Shown here in pieces: positions 46,848-55,935 of a DNA stretch of 64,000 nucleotides. Source of the DNA: Pseudomonas hefeiensis (GTDB lineage: Bacteria > Pseudomonadota > Gammaproteobacteria > Pseudomonadales > Pseudomonadaceae). A model generated the notes under the pieces. The model was not told where the DNA came from, did no database searches, and saw only the letters and a program-made list of their open reading frames with translations. The position numbers and the translations under genes were made by a program. The stretch is taken from assembly GCF_030687835.1 (NCBI RefSeq), contig NZ_CP117449.1:1550001-1614000 (forward strand). Reading direction: 5' to 3'. The first letter of the stretch is position 1. Every line of letters starts with the position of its first letter.

Positions 46848-46972
46848 CCAGCGTCGCCACAAGGATCTGTGACAGCCTTGAGCGCAATGGTCAGCCAGAC
46901 TGACACCTGCGGTAATTGCCCCACCGCCAACCCCTGCCTAGTCTTGAGGGCATCACCCCTCGGAGATCGCCC

Positions 46973-48154
46973 ATGCAAGGCCCACTGGCATCGCTCAAGG
47001 TTCTGGACTTCTCGACGCTGCTGCCCGGTCCGTTCGCCTCGCTGTTGCTGGCGGACATGGGGGCCGAGGTATTGCGCATCGAGTCGCCGACCCGCCCGGA
47101 CCTGTTGCGCATACTGCCGCCCCATGATCAGGGCGTCTCGGCCAGCCATGCCTACCTCAACCGCAACAAACGCAGCCTGGCCCTGGACCTCAAGCAGCCG
47201 GCGGCGCTGGAGGTGATCAAGCAGTTGCTGGGCGACCACGACATCCTGCTGGAACAGTTCCGCCCCGGCGTGATGGAGCGGCTGGGCCTGGGGTACGAAG
47301 CCTTGAAGGCGATCAATCCCCGATTGATCTACGTGTCCATCACCGGCTACGGCCAGACAGGGCCCTACAAGAACCGGGCCGGCCACGACATCAACTACCT
47401 GGCCCTGGCGGGGCTGGCCAGCCATACCGGTCGTGCCGACGCCGGGCCATTGCCGCTGGGCATCCAGGCGGCGGACATCGCCGGTGGTTCACTGCACGGG
47501 GTGATCGGGTTATTGGCGGCGGTGATCGCCCGTCAGCAAACGGGGCACGGCCAGCATCTGGACGTGAGCATGACCGACTGTGTGTTTAGCCTCAACGCTC
47601 TGGCCGGCGCGGGTTATCTGGCCTGCGGCGTGGAACCCGAGTGGGAAAACCAGATGCTCAACGGTGGCAGCTTCTATGACTATTACCGCACGAGGGATGG
47701 CCGTTGGATGTCGGTGGGCAGCCTGGAGCCGGTCTTCATGCAGGCGTTGTGCGAGGCCCTGGGACGGCCGGAACTGGCGACCCAGGGGCTGTCGCCCGAT
47801 CCAGATCAGCAACGGCAGCTAAAGCAGCAACTGCAGGCCGAATTCGAGAAGCATGATTTCGCCGAGCTTTGCCGGTTGTTTGCGGGGATTGATGCTTGCG
47901 TCGAACCGGTGTTGAGTCTGGAAGAAACACTCAGGCATCCCCAGTTAGCGGCTCGGGACGTCGTGATCCAGGTGCCGCGTGGCGATGGCTCGAGCCAGGC
48001 GCAGATGGCCTGTCCGTTGAAGTTCTCGCAAGGCTTGCCCGAGCCTCGGTATATTGGCGCGGGGCTGGGAGCGCACACCGATCAGGTGTTGGGGGAGTTG
48101 GGGTTTAGTGTTGAGCGGATTGCTCAATTGCGTGATGCCGGGGTGGTTTTGTAG
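46973..48154 (+). CDS. CaiB/BaiF-family (class III) CoA-transferase
   Basis: 393 residues from ATG 46973 with CGGAGAT upstream. Moves CoA between organic acids, substrate unknown. Features: VLDFSTLLPGPFASLLLADMGAEVLRIE near the start (shortened), NRNKRSLALDLK, ISITGYGQTGP-like stretch, and GHDINYLALAGL with the catalytic aspartate. Length typical. Not in an obvious operon; a REPIN lies on either side. Confidence 0.88.
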   Translation: MQGPLASLKVLDFSTLLPGPFASLLLADMGAEVLRIESPTRPDLLRILPPHDQGVSASHAYLNRNKRSLALDLKQPAALEVIKQLLGDHDILLEQFRPGVMERLGLGYEALKAINPRLIYVSITGYGQTGPYKNRAGHDINYLALAGLASHTGRADAGPLPLGIQAADIAGGSLHGVIGLLAAVIARQQTGHGQHLDVSMTDCVFSLNALAGAGYLACGVEPEWENQMLNGGSFYDYYRTRDGRWMSVGSLEPVFMQALCEALGRPELATQGLSPDPDQQRQLKQQLQAEFEKHDFAELCRLFAGIDACVEPVLSLEETLRHPQLAARDVVIQVPRGDGSSQAQMACPLKFSQGLPEPRYIGAGLGAHTDQVLGELGFSVERIAQLRDAGVVL

Positions 48155-48169
48155 TGTTCTTTCGGGCCT

Positions 48170-48246
48170 CATCGCGAGCAGGCTCGCTCCCACACTGGAT
48201 CTATGGCGCTCACAAAACCCTTGTGGGAGCGAGCCTGCTCGCGATG
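48170..48246. repeat. REPIN
   Basis: CATCGCGAGCAGGCTCGCTC and, at the right, GAGCGAGCCTGCTCGCGATG as inverted arms. Confidence 0.85.
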
Positions 48247-48274
48247 AGGCCAGCCCAGACACCACAGAAACCAG

Positions 48275-48769
48275 CTACTCCACCCGAGTCTCCCCACTGA
48301 ACACCAAGGTATTGCGGCAACTGCGGCACAAATAGCGGCGCCCCTGGCGCACCAGGCTGTGGCGCTGGGCCGAGAAGGGAAAGTCGCTGCCGTCGCAGGG
48401 GCATTTGTAGATGTAGCGAGTCACGCTGCGGCGTTTGATCTCGTAGGTATGGCAGCGGTTGGGCGGCAGTTCGTACACGCCGCGCATGATCAGTTGCCAC
48501 TCTTCGCCATGGGGCTGAATACGTTCGCCAAACAGTTGATGGGCAATCAGGTGCGCGACCTCGTGGGCGACGGTCTGCTTGAGAAAATCTTCGGCGTTTT
48601 CCCGGTACAACTGTGGATTGAAGCGCAGCAGATTTTCATGCAGGTGCGCGACACCGGCCTTCTGGCCACGCAATTTGAAGCTGACCACGGGGCGTTTGAA
48701 AGGACGTTTGAAAAAGGTTTCGGCTTGTTGGTAACACTCTTCGACGCGGGTATTGAGTTGCTCAAGCAT
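48275..48769 (-). CDS. sprT: SprT-like zinc metalloprotein
   Basis: 164 residues from ATG at 48769 (MLEQLNTRVEECYQQAE). SprT-like domain with HEVAHLIAHQLFG (H-E-x-x-H, zinc ligands and catalytic Glu) and a C-terminal zinc ribbon CPCDG...CRSC. The family includes SPRTN proteases; bacterial SprT function is not settled. Downstream of the Yip1-like gene, 175 bases apart. Confidence 0.88.
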   Translation of the reverse strand: MLEQLNTRVEECYQQAETFFKRPFKRPVVSFKLRGQKAGVAHLHENLLRFNPQLYRENAEDFLKQTVAHEVAHLIAHQLFGERIQPHGEEWQLIMRGVYELPPNRCHTYEIKRRSVTRYIYKCPCDGSDFPFSAQRHSLVRQGRRYLCRSCRNTLVFSGETRVE

Positions 48770-48944
48770 GCTGTACGGGTCTCCAGAGGCTCGAGTATGC
48801 CGCAAGCGTCGGCCATTGCGAATCGCCCAGACGCCCAGTGGTCGTTTTCGACAGCGCCAAACACAGGAAGGCCGCCTTGCGGCGGCCTGTATTGGCAGAT
48901 AGTGCTTTGTTTTCAGGAGAGAACCCTGAGCGGGTTCGAACGTT

Positions 48945-49547
48945 TCAGCTGGTATACACCGGACCGACGCCCAGCCCCCAGACAATCACCGTGAACGCCA
49001 TGATAGCCACCAGCACCACCAGGCCCACGGCAAGCACCGAGCTGGAAAACAGGAAACCCTCGTCCTGAGGAATATTCATGAAGGTCGGCAGGCCCACATA
49101 CAGCAGGTAGACCGTGTAGCAGATCGCCGCCGTACCGACGATCATCCCCAGCCACATGTGCGGATAAAGCGCCGCCAGTCCGCCAATGAACAAAGGTGTC
49201 GCGGTGTAGGTGGCGAACGCGACGCAGCGCGCCAGGCTCGGGTTGGCATCATAGGTGCGTGCCATCCAGTGCACGAAGGCGCCCATCACCGCCACGCCGC
49301 CCAACATGGCGAGGTACGACATGATGGTCATCCACAGCGCACTTTCCTGGGTCAGCATCACCGGTGGCCGGTTGCCGATGACCCATCCCACCTGCGTGGT
49401 GCCGATAAACGCCGATACCGCGGGAATGGCCGCCAGGATCAACGTATGGGTGAGGTACATGTGGCTGATGCTTTCCTCCTGATCGCCACGGATTTCTTTC
49501 CATTCTTGATCAGGGTGGGTAAAGAGCCCCACGACATGATGGATCAT
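48945..49547 (-). CDS. Yip1-family integral membrane protein
   Basis: 200 residues. Begins MIHHVVGLFTHPDQEWKEI, followed by five membrane segments: ILAAIPAVSAFIG, IMSYLAMLGGVAVMGAFVHW, ATPLFIGGLAALYP, GMIVGTAAICYTVYLLY and SSVLAVGLVVLVAIMAF. This is the pattern of the bacterial Yip1/DUF1282 family (inner membrane, unknown role). An inverted repeat TGCGAC-CTTAT-GTCGCA (49635-49651) lies upstream. Confidence 0.8.
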   Translation of the reverse strand: MIHHVVGLFTHPDQEWKEIRGDQEESISHMYLTHTLILAAIPAVSAFIGTTQVGWVIGNRPPVMLTQESALWMTIMSYLAMLGGVAVMGAFVHWMARTYDANPSLARCVAFATYTATPLFIGGLAALYPHMWLGMIVGTAAICYTVYLLYVGLPTFMNIPQDEGFLFSSSVLAVGLVVLVAIMAFTVIVWGLGVGPVYTS

Positions 49548-49780
49548 AGTCAGTCACTCCTTTGTTATTGCCATCGCCCCCCAACGGAGCGCCTACGGGC
49601 CAAACGGCCGAGTAAGTACAGGTCTGTAAGTGTGTGCGACCTTATGTCGCAGTATAGAAAGGAGTTACCTCGAGGGGGATGGGTGGCTTAGAGCAAATCG
49701 CGCTGTAGGCGACGGTGTTAATCGCCGATGGGTCTGTGTACATCGCCATTGGCAAAGAATTCCTTTTGTGACGAGGCCAT

Positions 49781-49867
49781 TGTGGGAGCAAGGCTTGCCC
49801 GCGATGGAAGCGGTGCGGTCTTTCAGAAACCCAGGCGTCTTTTTCGCGAGCAAGCTTTGCTCCCACA
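49781..49867. repeat. REPIN
   Basis: TGTGGGAGCAAGGCTTGCCC at the left and GCAAGCTTTGCTCCCACA at the right. 49548-49780 and 49868-49965 contain no gene. Confidence 0.8.
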
Positions 49868-49965
49868 AGGCCTTCGCCACAAAAGCGCATGTCATCAGCC
49901 TTCGCCGACGGCGGATTTTTTGCGTAAAATGCCGGCCTTTCGTCACACCTCACGGATTTCGCGTC

Positions 49966-50790
49966 ATGGGCACTCTTACGGTCAACCAGAACAAACTGCA
50001 AAAGCGCCTGCGCCGCCAGGCCGGTGAGGCGGTCGCTGATTTCAATATGATTGAAGACGGCGACAAGGTCATGGTCTGCCTGTCCGGCGGCAAGGACAGC
50101 TACACCTTGCTTGATGTGCTGATGCATTTGCAGAAGGTTGCGCCGATCAAGTTCGACATCGTCGCGGTGAACATGGACCAGAAGCAGCCAGGTTTCCCCG
50201 AGCACGTGCTGCCGGCCTACCTTGAGTCGCTGGGCGTGGAATATCACATCGTCGAGAAAGACACCTATTCGGTGGTCAAGGAACTGATTCCGGAAGGCAA
50301 GACCACCTGCTCGCTGTGCTCACGCTTGCGTCGCGGCACGCTCTACACCTTTGCCGACCAGATCGGCGCGACCAAGATGGCCCTGGGGCACCACCGCGAC
50401 GACATCGTCGAGACCTTTTTCCTGAACATGTTCTACAACGGCTCGCTCAAAGCCATGCCGCCCAAGTTGCGTGCCGATGACGGGCGCAACGTGGTGATCC
50501 GCCCGCTGGCCTACTGCAACGAGAAAGACATCCAGGCCTATTCGGACTTCAAGCAGTTCCCGATCATCCCTTGCAACCTGTGCGGCTCCCAGGAAAACCT
50601 GCAACGCCAGGTGGTCAAGGAGATGTTGCAGGAGTGGGAGCGCAAGACCCCGGGGCGCACCGAGAGCATTTTCCGCGGCTTGCAGAACGTTGTTCCGTCG
50701 CAACTGGCGGACCGCAACCTGTTCGACTTCACCAACCTGCGCATTGACGAAAGCGCCACGCCGCGATTCGTCAACGTGGTGAACCTCTGA
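49966..50790 (+). CDS. ttcA: tRNA 2-thiocytidine(32) synthetase TtcA
   Basis: 274 residues from ATG 49966; the long upstream open frame covers the REP and is not coding. PP-loop ATPase: [15 protein letters not shown] near residue 40, and the iron-sulfur ligands in [15 protein letters not shown] with a third Cys in IPCNLCGSQ. Thiolates C32 of several tRNAs, using IscS-derived sulfur. The C-terminal RNLFDFTNL segment is typical. Confidence 0.93.
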   Translation: MGTLTVNQNKLQKRLRRQAGEAVADFNMIEDGDKVMVCLSGGKDSYTLLDVLMHLQKVAPIKFDIVAVNMDQKQPGFPEHVLPAYLESLGVEYHIVEKDTYSVVKELIPEGKTTCSLCSRLRRGTLYTFADQIGATKMALGHHRDDIVETFFLNMFYNGSLKAMPPKLRADDGRNVVIRPLAYCNEKDIQAYSDFKQFPIIPCNLCGSQENLQRQVVKEMLQEWERKTPGRTESIFRGLQNVVPSQLADRNLFDFTNLRIDESATPRFVNVVNL

Positions 50791-50871
50791 CGAGCTCAGC
50801 GGCTCCTATTCACGGCGCTCGTGGCCAGGCCAGTTGGAGCGCCGTTTTCATTTCCGACCCCAGGAGAGGGC

Positions 50872-51546
50872 ATGCGCGATTACAAGTGGCTGCATGAGTA
50901 TTGTCTGAACCGCTTCGGTTCGGCGGCTGAACTGGAAGCTCACCTGCCTGTTCCCAAGACCCCGGCTCAACTGCGCAAGATCAGCGACGACCGTTACCTC
51001 TCGACCATGGCTTTGCGAGTATTTCGCGCCGGGCTCAAGCACAGCCTGGTGGACGCCAAGTGGCCGGCGTTCGAGGAAGTGTTTTTCAAGTTCGATCCGG
51101 AAAAAGTCGTGCTGATGAGCGCCGAGCACCTGGAGCGGCTGATGCAGGACGCGCGGATCATTCGCCACTTGGGCAAGCTCAAAAGTGTGCCGCGCAACGC
51201 GCAACTCATACTGGACGTGGCCCATGAAAAAGGCAGCTTCGGCGCGCTGATCGCTGACTGGCCGGTGACCGACATCGTCGGCCTGTGGACCTACCTGAAA
51301 AAGCACGGCCATCAACTGGGCGGTCTGTCGGCTCCGCGTTTCCTGCGGATGATGGGCAAGGACACCTTCGTGCCCAGTTATGACGTGGTGGCCGCGCTCA
51401 ATGCGCAGAACATCATCGACAAAGTCCCCACCAGCCTGCGGGATCTGGCGACGGTGCAAAACGCCTTCAACCAGTGGCATGAACAGAGCGGTGGACGGCC
51501 GATGAGCCAGATTTCGATGATGCTGGCGTATACCGTCAATCATTGA
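50872..51546 (+). CDS. DNA-3-methyladenine glycosylase I (Tag)-like protein
   Basis: 224 residues from ATG 50872, preceded by AGGAGAGGG. It has the layout of the HhH-superfamily Tag-like proteins: MALRVFRAGLKHSLVDAKWPAFEEVFFKFDPEKVV and then LMQDARIIRHLGKLKSVPRNAQ (shortened), WTYLKKHGHQLGG. Likely excises alkylated bases, or is a relative with altered specificity, since the zinc ligands of true Tag are not evident. 81 bases after ttcA, so co-transcription is possible. Confidence 0.75.
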   Translation: MRDYKWLHEYCLNRFGSAAELEAHLPVPKTPAQLRKISDDRYLSTMALRVFRAGLKHSLVDAKWPAFEEVFFKFDPEKVVLMSAEHLERLMQDARIIRHLGKLKSVPRNAQLILDVAHEKGSFGALIADWPVTDIVGLWTYLKKHGHQLGGLSAPRFLRMMGKDTFVPSYDVVAALNAQNIIDKVPTSLRDLATVQNAFNQWHEQSGGRPMSQISMMLAYTVNH

Positions 51547-51552
51547 GACCGC

Positions 51553-51627
51553 ATCGCGAGCAGGCTCGCTCCCACATGAGATTTGTGGCGTTCACAGATC
51601 CCCTGTGGGAGCGAGCCTGCTCGCGAT
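51553..51627. repeat. REPIN
   Basis: ATCGCGAGCAGGCTCGCTCC and the inverted GGAGCGAGCCTGCTCGCGAT (shown to 20). Confidence 0.85.
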
Positions 51628-51636
51628 AGCCATCTA

Positions 51637-53010
<1,374 letters not shown>

Positions 53011-53137
53011 GAGCGGGTCGCATCTTGCGTAAGGTGGCGGCTATTCTACTGTGTCGCGAGGTACCGGGCACCTGAGACTGGCGCGTTCGAAAACGGTGGC
53101 CCGCGCCGACGTTCACATTCACTACAAGGATTGGCAC

Positions 53138-53605
53138 ATGGCAAGGCGATTGACGACGGCACTGACATTCATGGGGATTTTGTTGCTCGCCGGCTGCGGG
53201 AATGACTACGGGGTTGACCAGAACGGTCAGGCCATCGCCGCGCAACGACTGGACAAACAGTGGGTGGTGCTCAATTACTGGGCCGAATGGTGCGCGCCGT
53301 GCCGCACCGAAATTCCAGAGTTCAACACTTTGGCCGACCAACTCAAGGGACGCAATATCGGCGTATTCGGCGTCAATTTCGACCAGGTTCAGGGCGAGGA
53401 ACTCAAGAGCGCCAGCGAGAAGATGGGCATCCGTTTCACCGTGCTGGCTCGGGACCCGGCCGACTTTTTTGATATCCCGCGCAGCGAAGGGTTGCCGGTG
53501 ACTTACATCATCGACAACCAGGGCAAGGTGCGCGAGCAGATGCTGGGGGAACAAACGGCGGCGGGGGTGATGGCCAAGCTTGAGGCGTTGCAGGCGTTCA
53601 AATAA
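53138..53605 (+). CDS. TlpA-family thioredoxin-like lipoprotein
   Basis: 155 residues from ATG 53138, preceded by AAGGA. Lipoprotein signal MARRLTTALTFMGILLLAGC with the lipidation Cys. Thioredoxin domain with the active site EWCAPCRTEIPEF and cis-Pro region EGLPVTYIIDNQG. Periplasmic thiol-disulfide exchange. Divergent from the arsC-like gene. Confidence 0.88.
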   Translation: MARRLTTALTFMGILLLAGCGNDYGVDQNGQAIAAQRLDKQWVVLNYWAEWCAPCRTEIPEFNTLADQLKGRNIGVFGVNFDQVQGEELKSASEKMGIRFTVLARDPADFFDIPRSEGLPVTYIIDNQGKVREQMLGEQTAAGVMAKLEALQAFK

Positions 53606-53631
53606 CCACCTGTGGGGCTAGGATGGATACC

Positions 53632-53761
53632 TTGTGGCGAGGGGATTTATCCCCGCCGGGGCGCGCAGCGGCCCCTCTGCGTTCCGTCTGACACACCACA
53701 GTGGCATATAGATCTTGGGGCTGCTTCGCGGCCCAGCGGGGATAAATCCCCTTGCCACAAG
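53632..53761. repeat. Long imperfect inverted repeat (gtggcgaggggatttatcccc type)
   Basis: TTGTGGCGAGGGGATTTATC at the left and GATAAATCCCCTTGCCACAA at the right; the same family as 39871-40021. Confidence 0.8.
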
Positions 53762-53783
53762 GGATCTCGTCGTAGTTCGGGTC

Positions 53784-54188
53784 TCAACCTTCCTCCAACC
53801 ACCACCGCAGTGGCTTGCCCTGGGCCGGCCAGAAGCGCATCTGTTCGGTGGGCGACACGTCCCAGCGTTCAACCTTTTCCAGCGCCCGCAAGAAGCGTGC
53901 TTCCTGCTCCATCAGCGCCGGGGCGCAGAGTTTGCGGGTGCTGCCGATCTTGCCGAAGCTCAAACGGTGGCCTTCCAGGGTGTAGGGCGCGAACCAGTGG
54001 TTACAGCCGCCGTTGCCGTAGGCCCGACCGTCGTCCCCGAGGGTGATGGTCAGGTTGCTGTAGTCCATCAATGGCCGTTCGCCAATCCATTCCAGGATGT
54101 AGCTGCGGTCCTGCTGCAGTTGCACCGGCTCGGCGGCGCAACCTATCAGGCCGGCGCCGATCAGCGCGGCCAGGGCCAGGCGTTTCAT
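53784..54188 (-). CDS. META-domain lipoprotein (HslJ-like)
   Basis: 134 residues from ATG at 54188. Signal MKRLALAALIGAGLIGC with a lipobox Cys. META domain: NLTITLGDDGRAYGNGGCNHWFAPY and LSFGKIGSTRKLCAP, with the characteristic GxxGCN and a second cysteine. Envelope stress-related role by family only. It overlaps the gene behind it by one base. Confidence 0.85.
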   Translation of the reverse strand: MKRLALAALIGAGLIGCAAEPVQLQQDRSYILEWIGERPLMDYSNLTITLGDDGRAYGNGGCNHWFAPYTLEGHRLSFGKIGSTRKLCAPALMEQEARFLRALEKVERWDVSPTEQMRFWPAQGKPLRWWLEEG

Positions 54189-54622
54189 CAGGCGGCTTCC
54201 TGGCATGTTGGGCACACGTGTTTTTCACCGACGGTGGTCCAGCCCAGCTCGGCAATGCGCGCGGTAGCGGCCGGTTTCTGCGCCTTGACGCCGAGTTTGG
54301 CGTCGACGGCAAATTCAAAGCTCAGTTGCTTGGCGCAGCGGTCGCAGTTGACCTGCCAGGTGTGGATCGCCAGTTCGCCGAACACCGGGCCGGTGGTCAT
54401 GGCGGTCCATTGACCCATGGGCTTGAGCAAGTGCCGAACGGTGTCCACGGTCAGGCGCATGGACAAGTCCTTGCTGCCTTTGAGGGTGACGAGCAGCACA
54501 TCGTTGGCCTGGATCGAACCGCCGTTGCCGGTGACCTGATAGCGGCCCGGCGCCAGGGCGCGGACTTCGGTCAGGGTGTGTTGCGGGTTCATCAGGGTGT
54601 AGCGGAAATCGTGTTCGGCCAT
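54188..54622 (-). CDS. Conserved hypothetical protein with C-terminal zinc-ribbon-like cysteines
   Basis: 144 residues from ATG at 54622 (MAEHDFRYTLMNPQHTL). It contains WQVNCDRCAKQLSFEF and a final HVCPTCQEAA: two C-x-x-C pairs, consistent with metal binding. No signal peptide. Family not recognised. It precedes the META gene with overlap (stop TGA over ATG), so the two are coupled. Confidence 0.7.
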   Translation of the reverse strand: MAEHDFRYTLMNPQHTLTEVRALAPGRYQVTGNGGSIQANDVLLVTLKGSKDLSMRLTVDTVRHLLKPMGQWTAMTTGPVFGELAIHTWQVNCDRCAKQLSFEFAVDAKLGVKAQKPAATARIAELGWTTVGEKHVCPTCQEAA

Positions 54623-54705
54623 GGGTCCTCCAGATAGGCGCGATATGCTAGCACGGGCTATGGGTTGGGATGGCAGCCACGGGTTTTGCCGACGAAACGC
54701 CACCC

Positions 54706-54793
54706 GTGGGAGCGGGCTTGCTCGCGAAGGCGATTTGTCTGTAATACATTGGCCGACTGACACACTGCTTTCGCGAGCAAGCCCGCTCCCACA
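54706..54793. repeat. REPIN
   Basis: GTGGGAGCGGGCTTGCTCGC and complementary right arm GCGAGCAAGCCCGCTCCCAC. Confidence 0.9.
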
Positions 54794-54821
54794 GAGTTGT
54801 TGTGTTGACTGATAGAGCTGC

Positions 54822-55811
54822 TCAGCTGTCCACCAGGTTTTGTGGAGTGCCAGCGGCCCAGGCGGCGATGTTGTCCAGGGTTGTCGCGGCGATGGCGGCC
54901 AACGCTTCATGGGTCAGGAAGGCCTGATGCGCGGTGACCACCACGTTGGGGAAAGTCAGCAACCGGGCCAGCACATCATCCTGCAAGGGCAGGTCGGAGC
55001 GGTCCTCGAAGAACAGTTGCGCTTCTTCCTCATAGACATCCAGCCCCAAATAGCCCAACTGACCGCTTTTCAATGCCTCGATCAAGGCGGGTGTGTCCAC
55101 CAGGCCGCCGCGTCCGGTGTTGATCAGCATCGCGCCACGCTGCATGGCAGCCAATGAATCGGCGTTGATCAAGTGTCGGCTCTGCTCGTTGAGCGGGCAA
55201 TGCAGGCTGATGATCTGCGCTTGCGTCAGCAGATCAGCCAGGGGTAGGTAATGGGCGCCCAGGGCTTGGACCTGCGGGTTGGGGGCCGGATCGTAGGCCA
55301 ATAAGCGGCAGCCGAAGCCGGCCATGATCCGCGCGAACGTCGCGCCGATCTGCCCGGTGCCGATCACGCCAACCGTCTTGCCCACCAGGTCGAAACCGGT
55401 CAGCCCATGGAGGCTGAAATTGCCGTCCCGGGTACGGTTGTAAGCGCGATGCAAGCAGCGATTGAGGGCCAGGACCAGCGCCACGGCATGTTCGGCCACG
55501 GCATGGGGCGAATACGCCGGCACCCGGACGATACTCAACCCCAGCCGTTTGGCGGCGGCCAGGTCGACATGGTTGTAGCCGGCCGAGCGCAGGGCGATCA
55601 GCCGCGTGCCGCCGTTTGCCAGTCGCTCCAGCACTGGGGCGCTCAGGTCATCGTTGATGAAGGCGCACACCACTTCATGGTGTTCGGCCAGGGCCACGGT
55701 GTCGAGGTTCAGGCGTGCTGGCTGAAACTGCAGTTCAAGGCCTGCGGGTGCCGGGGCTTTACTGAAACTGTCGCGGTCGTAGGTCTGGCTGCTGAAAAGA
55801 ATTGCGCGCAT
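54822..55811 (-). CDS. ldhA: Fermentative D-lactate dehydrogenase LdhA
   Basis: 329 residues. D-2-hydroxyacid dehydrogenase: NAD-binding GVIGTGQIGATFARIM, catalytic Arg in NTGRGGLVD, Glu in DVYEEEAQLFFED and His in TAHQAFLTHEAL. The LFFEDRSD segment is typical of LdhA. Adjacent to gacS in the order known from P. aeruginosa. Confidence 0.9.
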   Translation of the reverse strand: MRAILFSSQTYDRDSFSKAPAPAGLELQFQPARLNLDTVALAEHHEVVCAFINDDLSAPVLERLANGGTRLIALRSAGYNHVDLAAAKRLGLSIVRVPAYSPHAVAEHAVALVLALNRCLHRAYNRTRDGNFSLHGLTGFDLVGKTVGVIGTGQIGATFARIMAGFGCRLLAYDPAPNPQVQALGAHYLPLADLLTQAQIISLHCPLNEQSRHLINADSLAAMQRGAMLINTGRGGLVDTPALIEALKSGQLGYLGLDVYEEEAQLFFEDRSDLPLQDDVLARLLTFPNVVVTAHQAFLTHEALAAIAATTLDNIAAWAAGTPQNLVDS

Positions 55812-55935
55812 GGCGGCCTCCTGGCGCTGAGTAGGTGAACGCGGTAGGGGCTGCCGAAGGTCGCTCGGCAGCTCCTACGGTCGGGGTAGGAGCTTGGATT
55901 TTCCTTGATCCTGGGTTTTGGGCTATTGCCCTGGA

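Noticed and set aside
48869..48888. AGGCCGCC-TTGC-GGCGGCCT hairpin as terminator after the Yip1-like gene
   Set aside because: No T-run on either side, so I cannot support a Rho-independent terminator.
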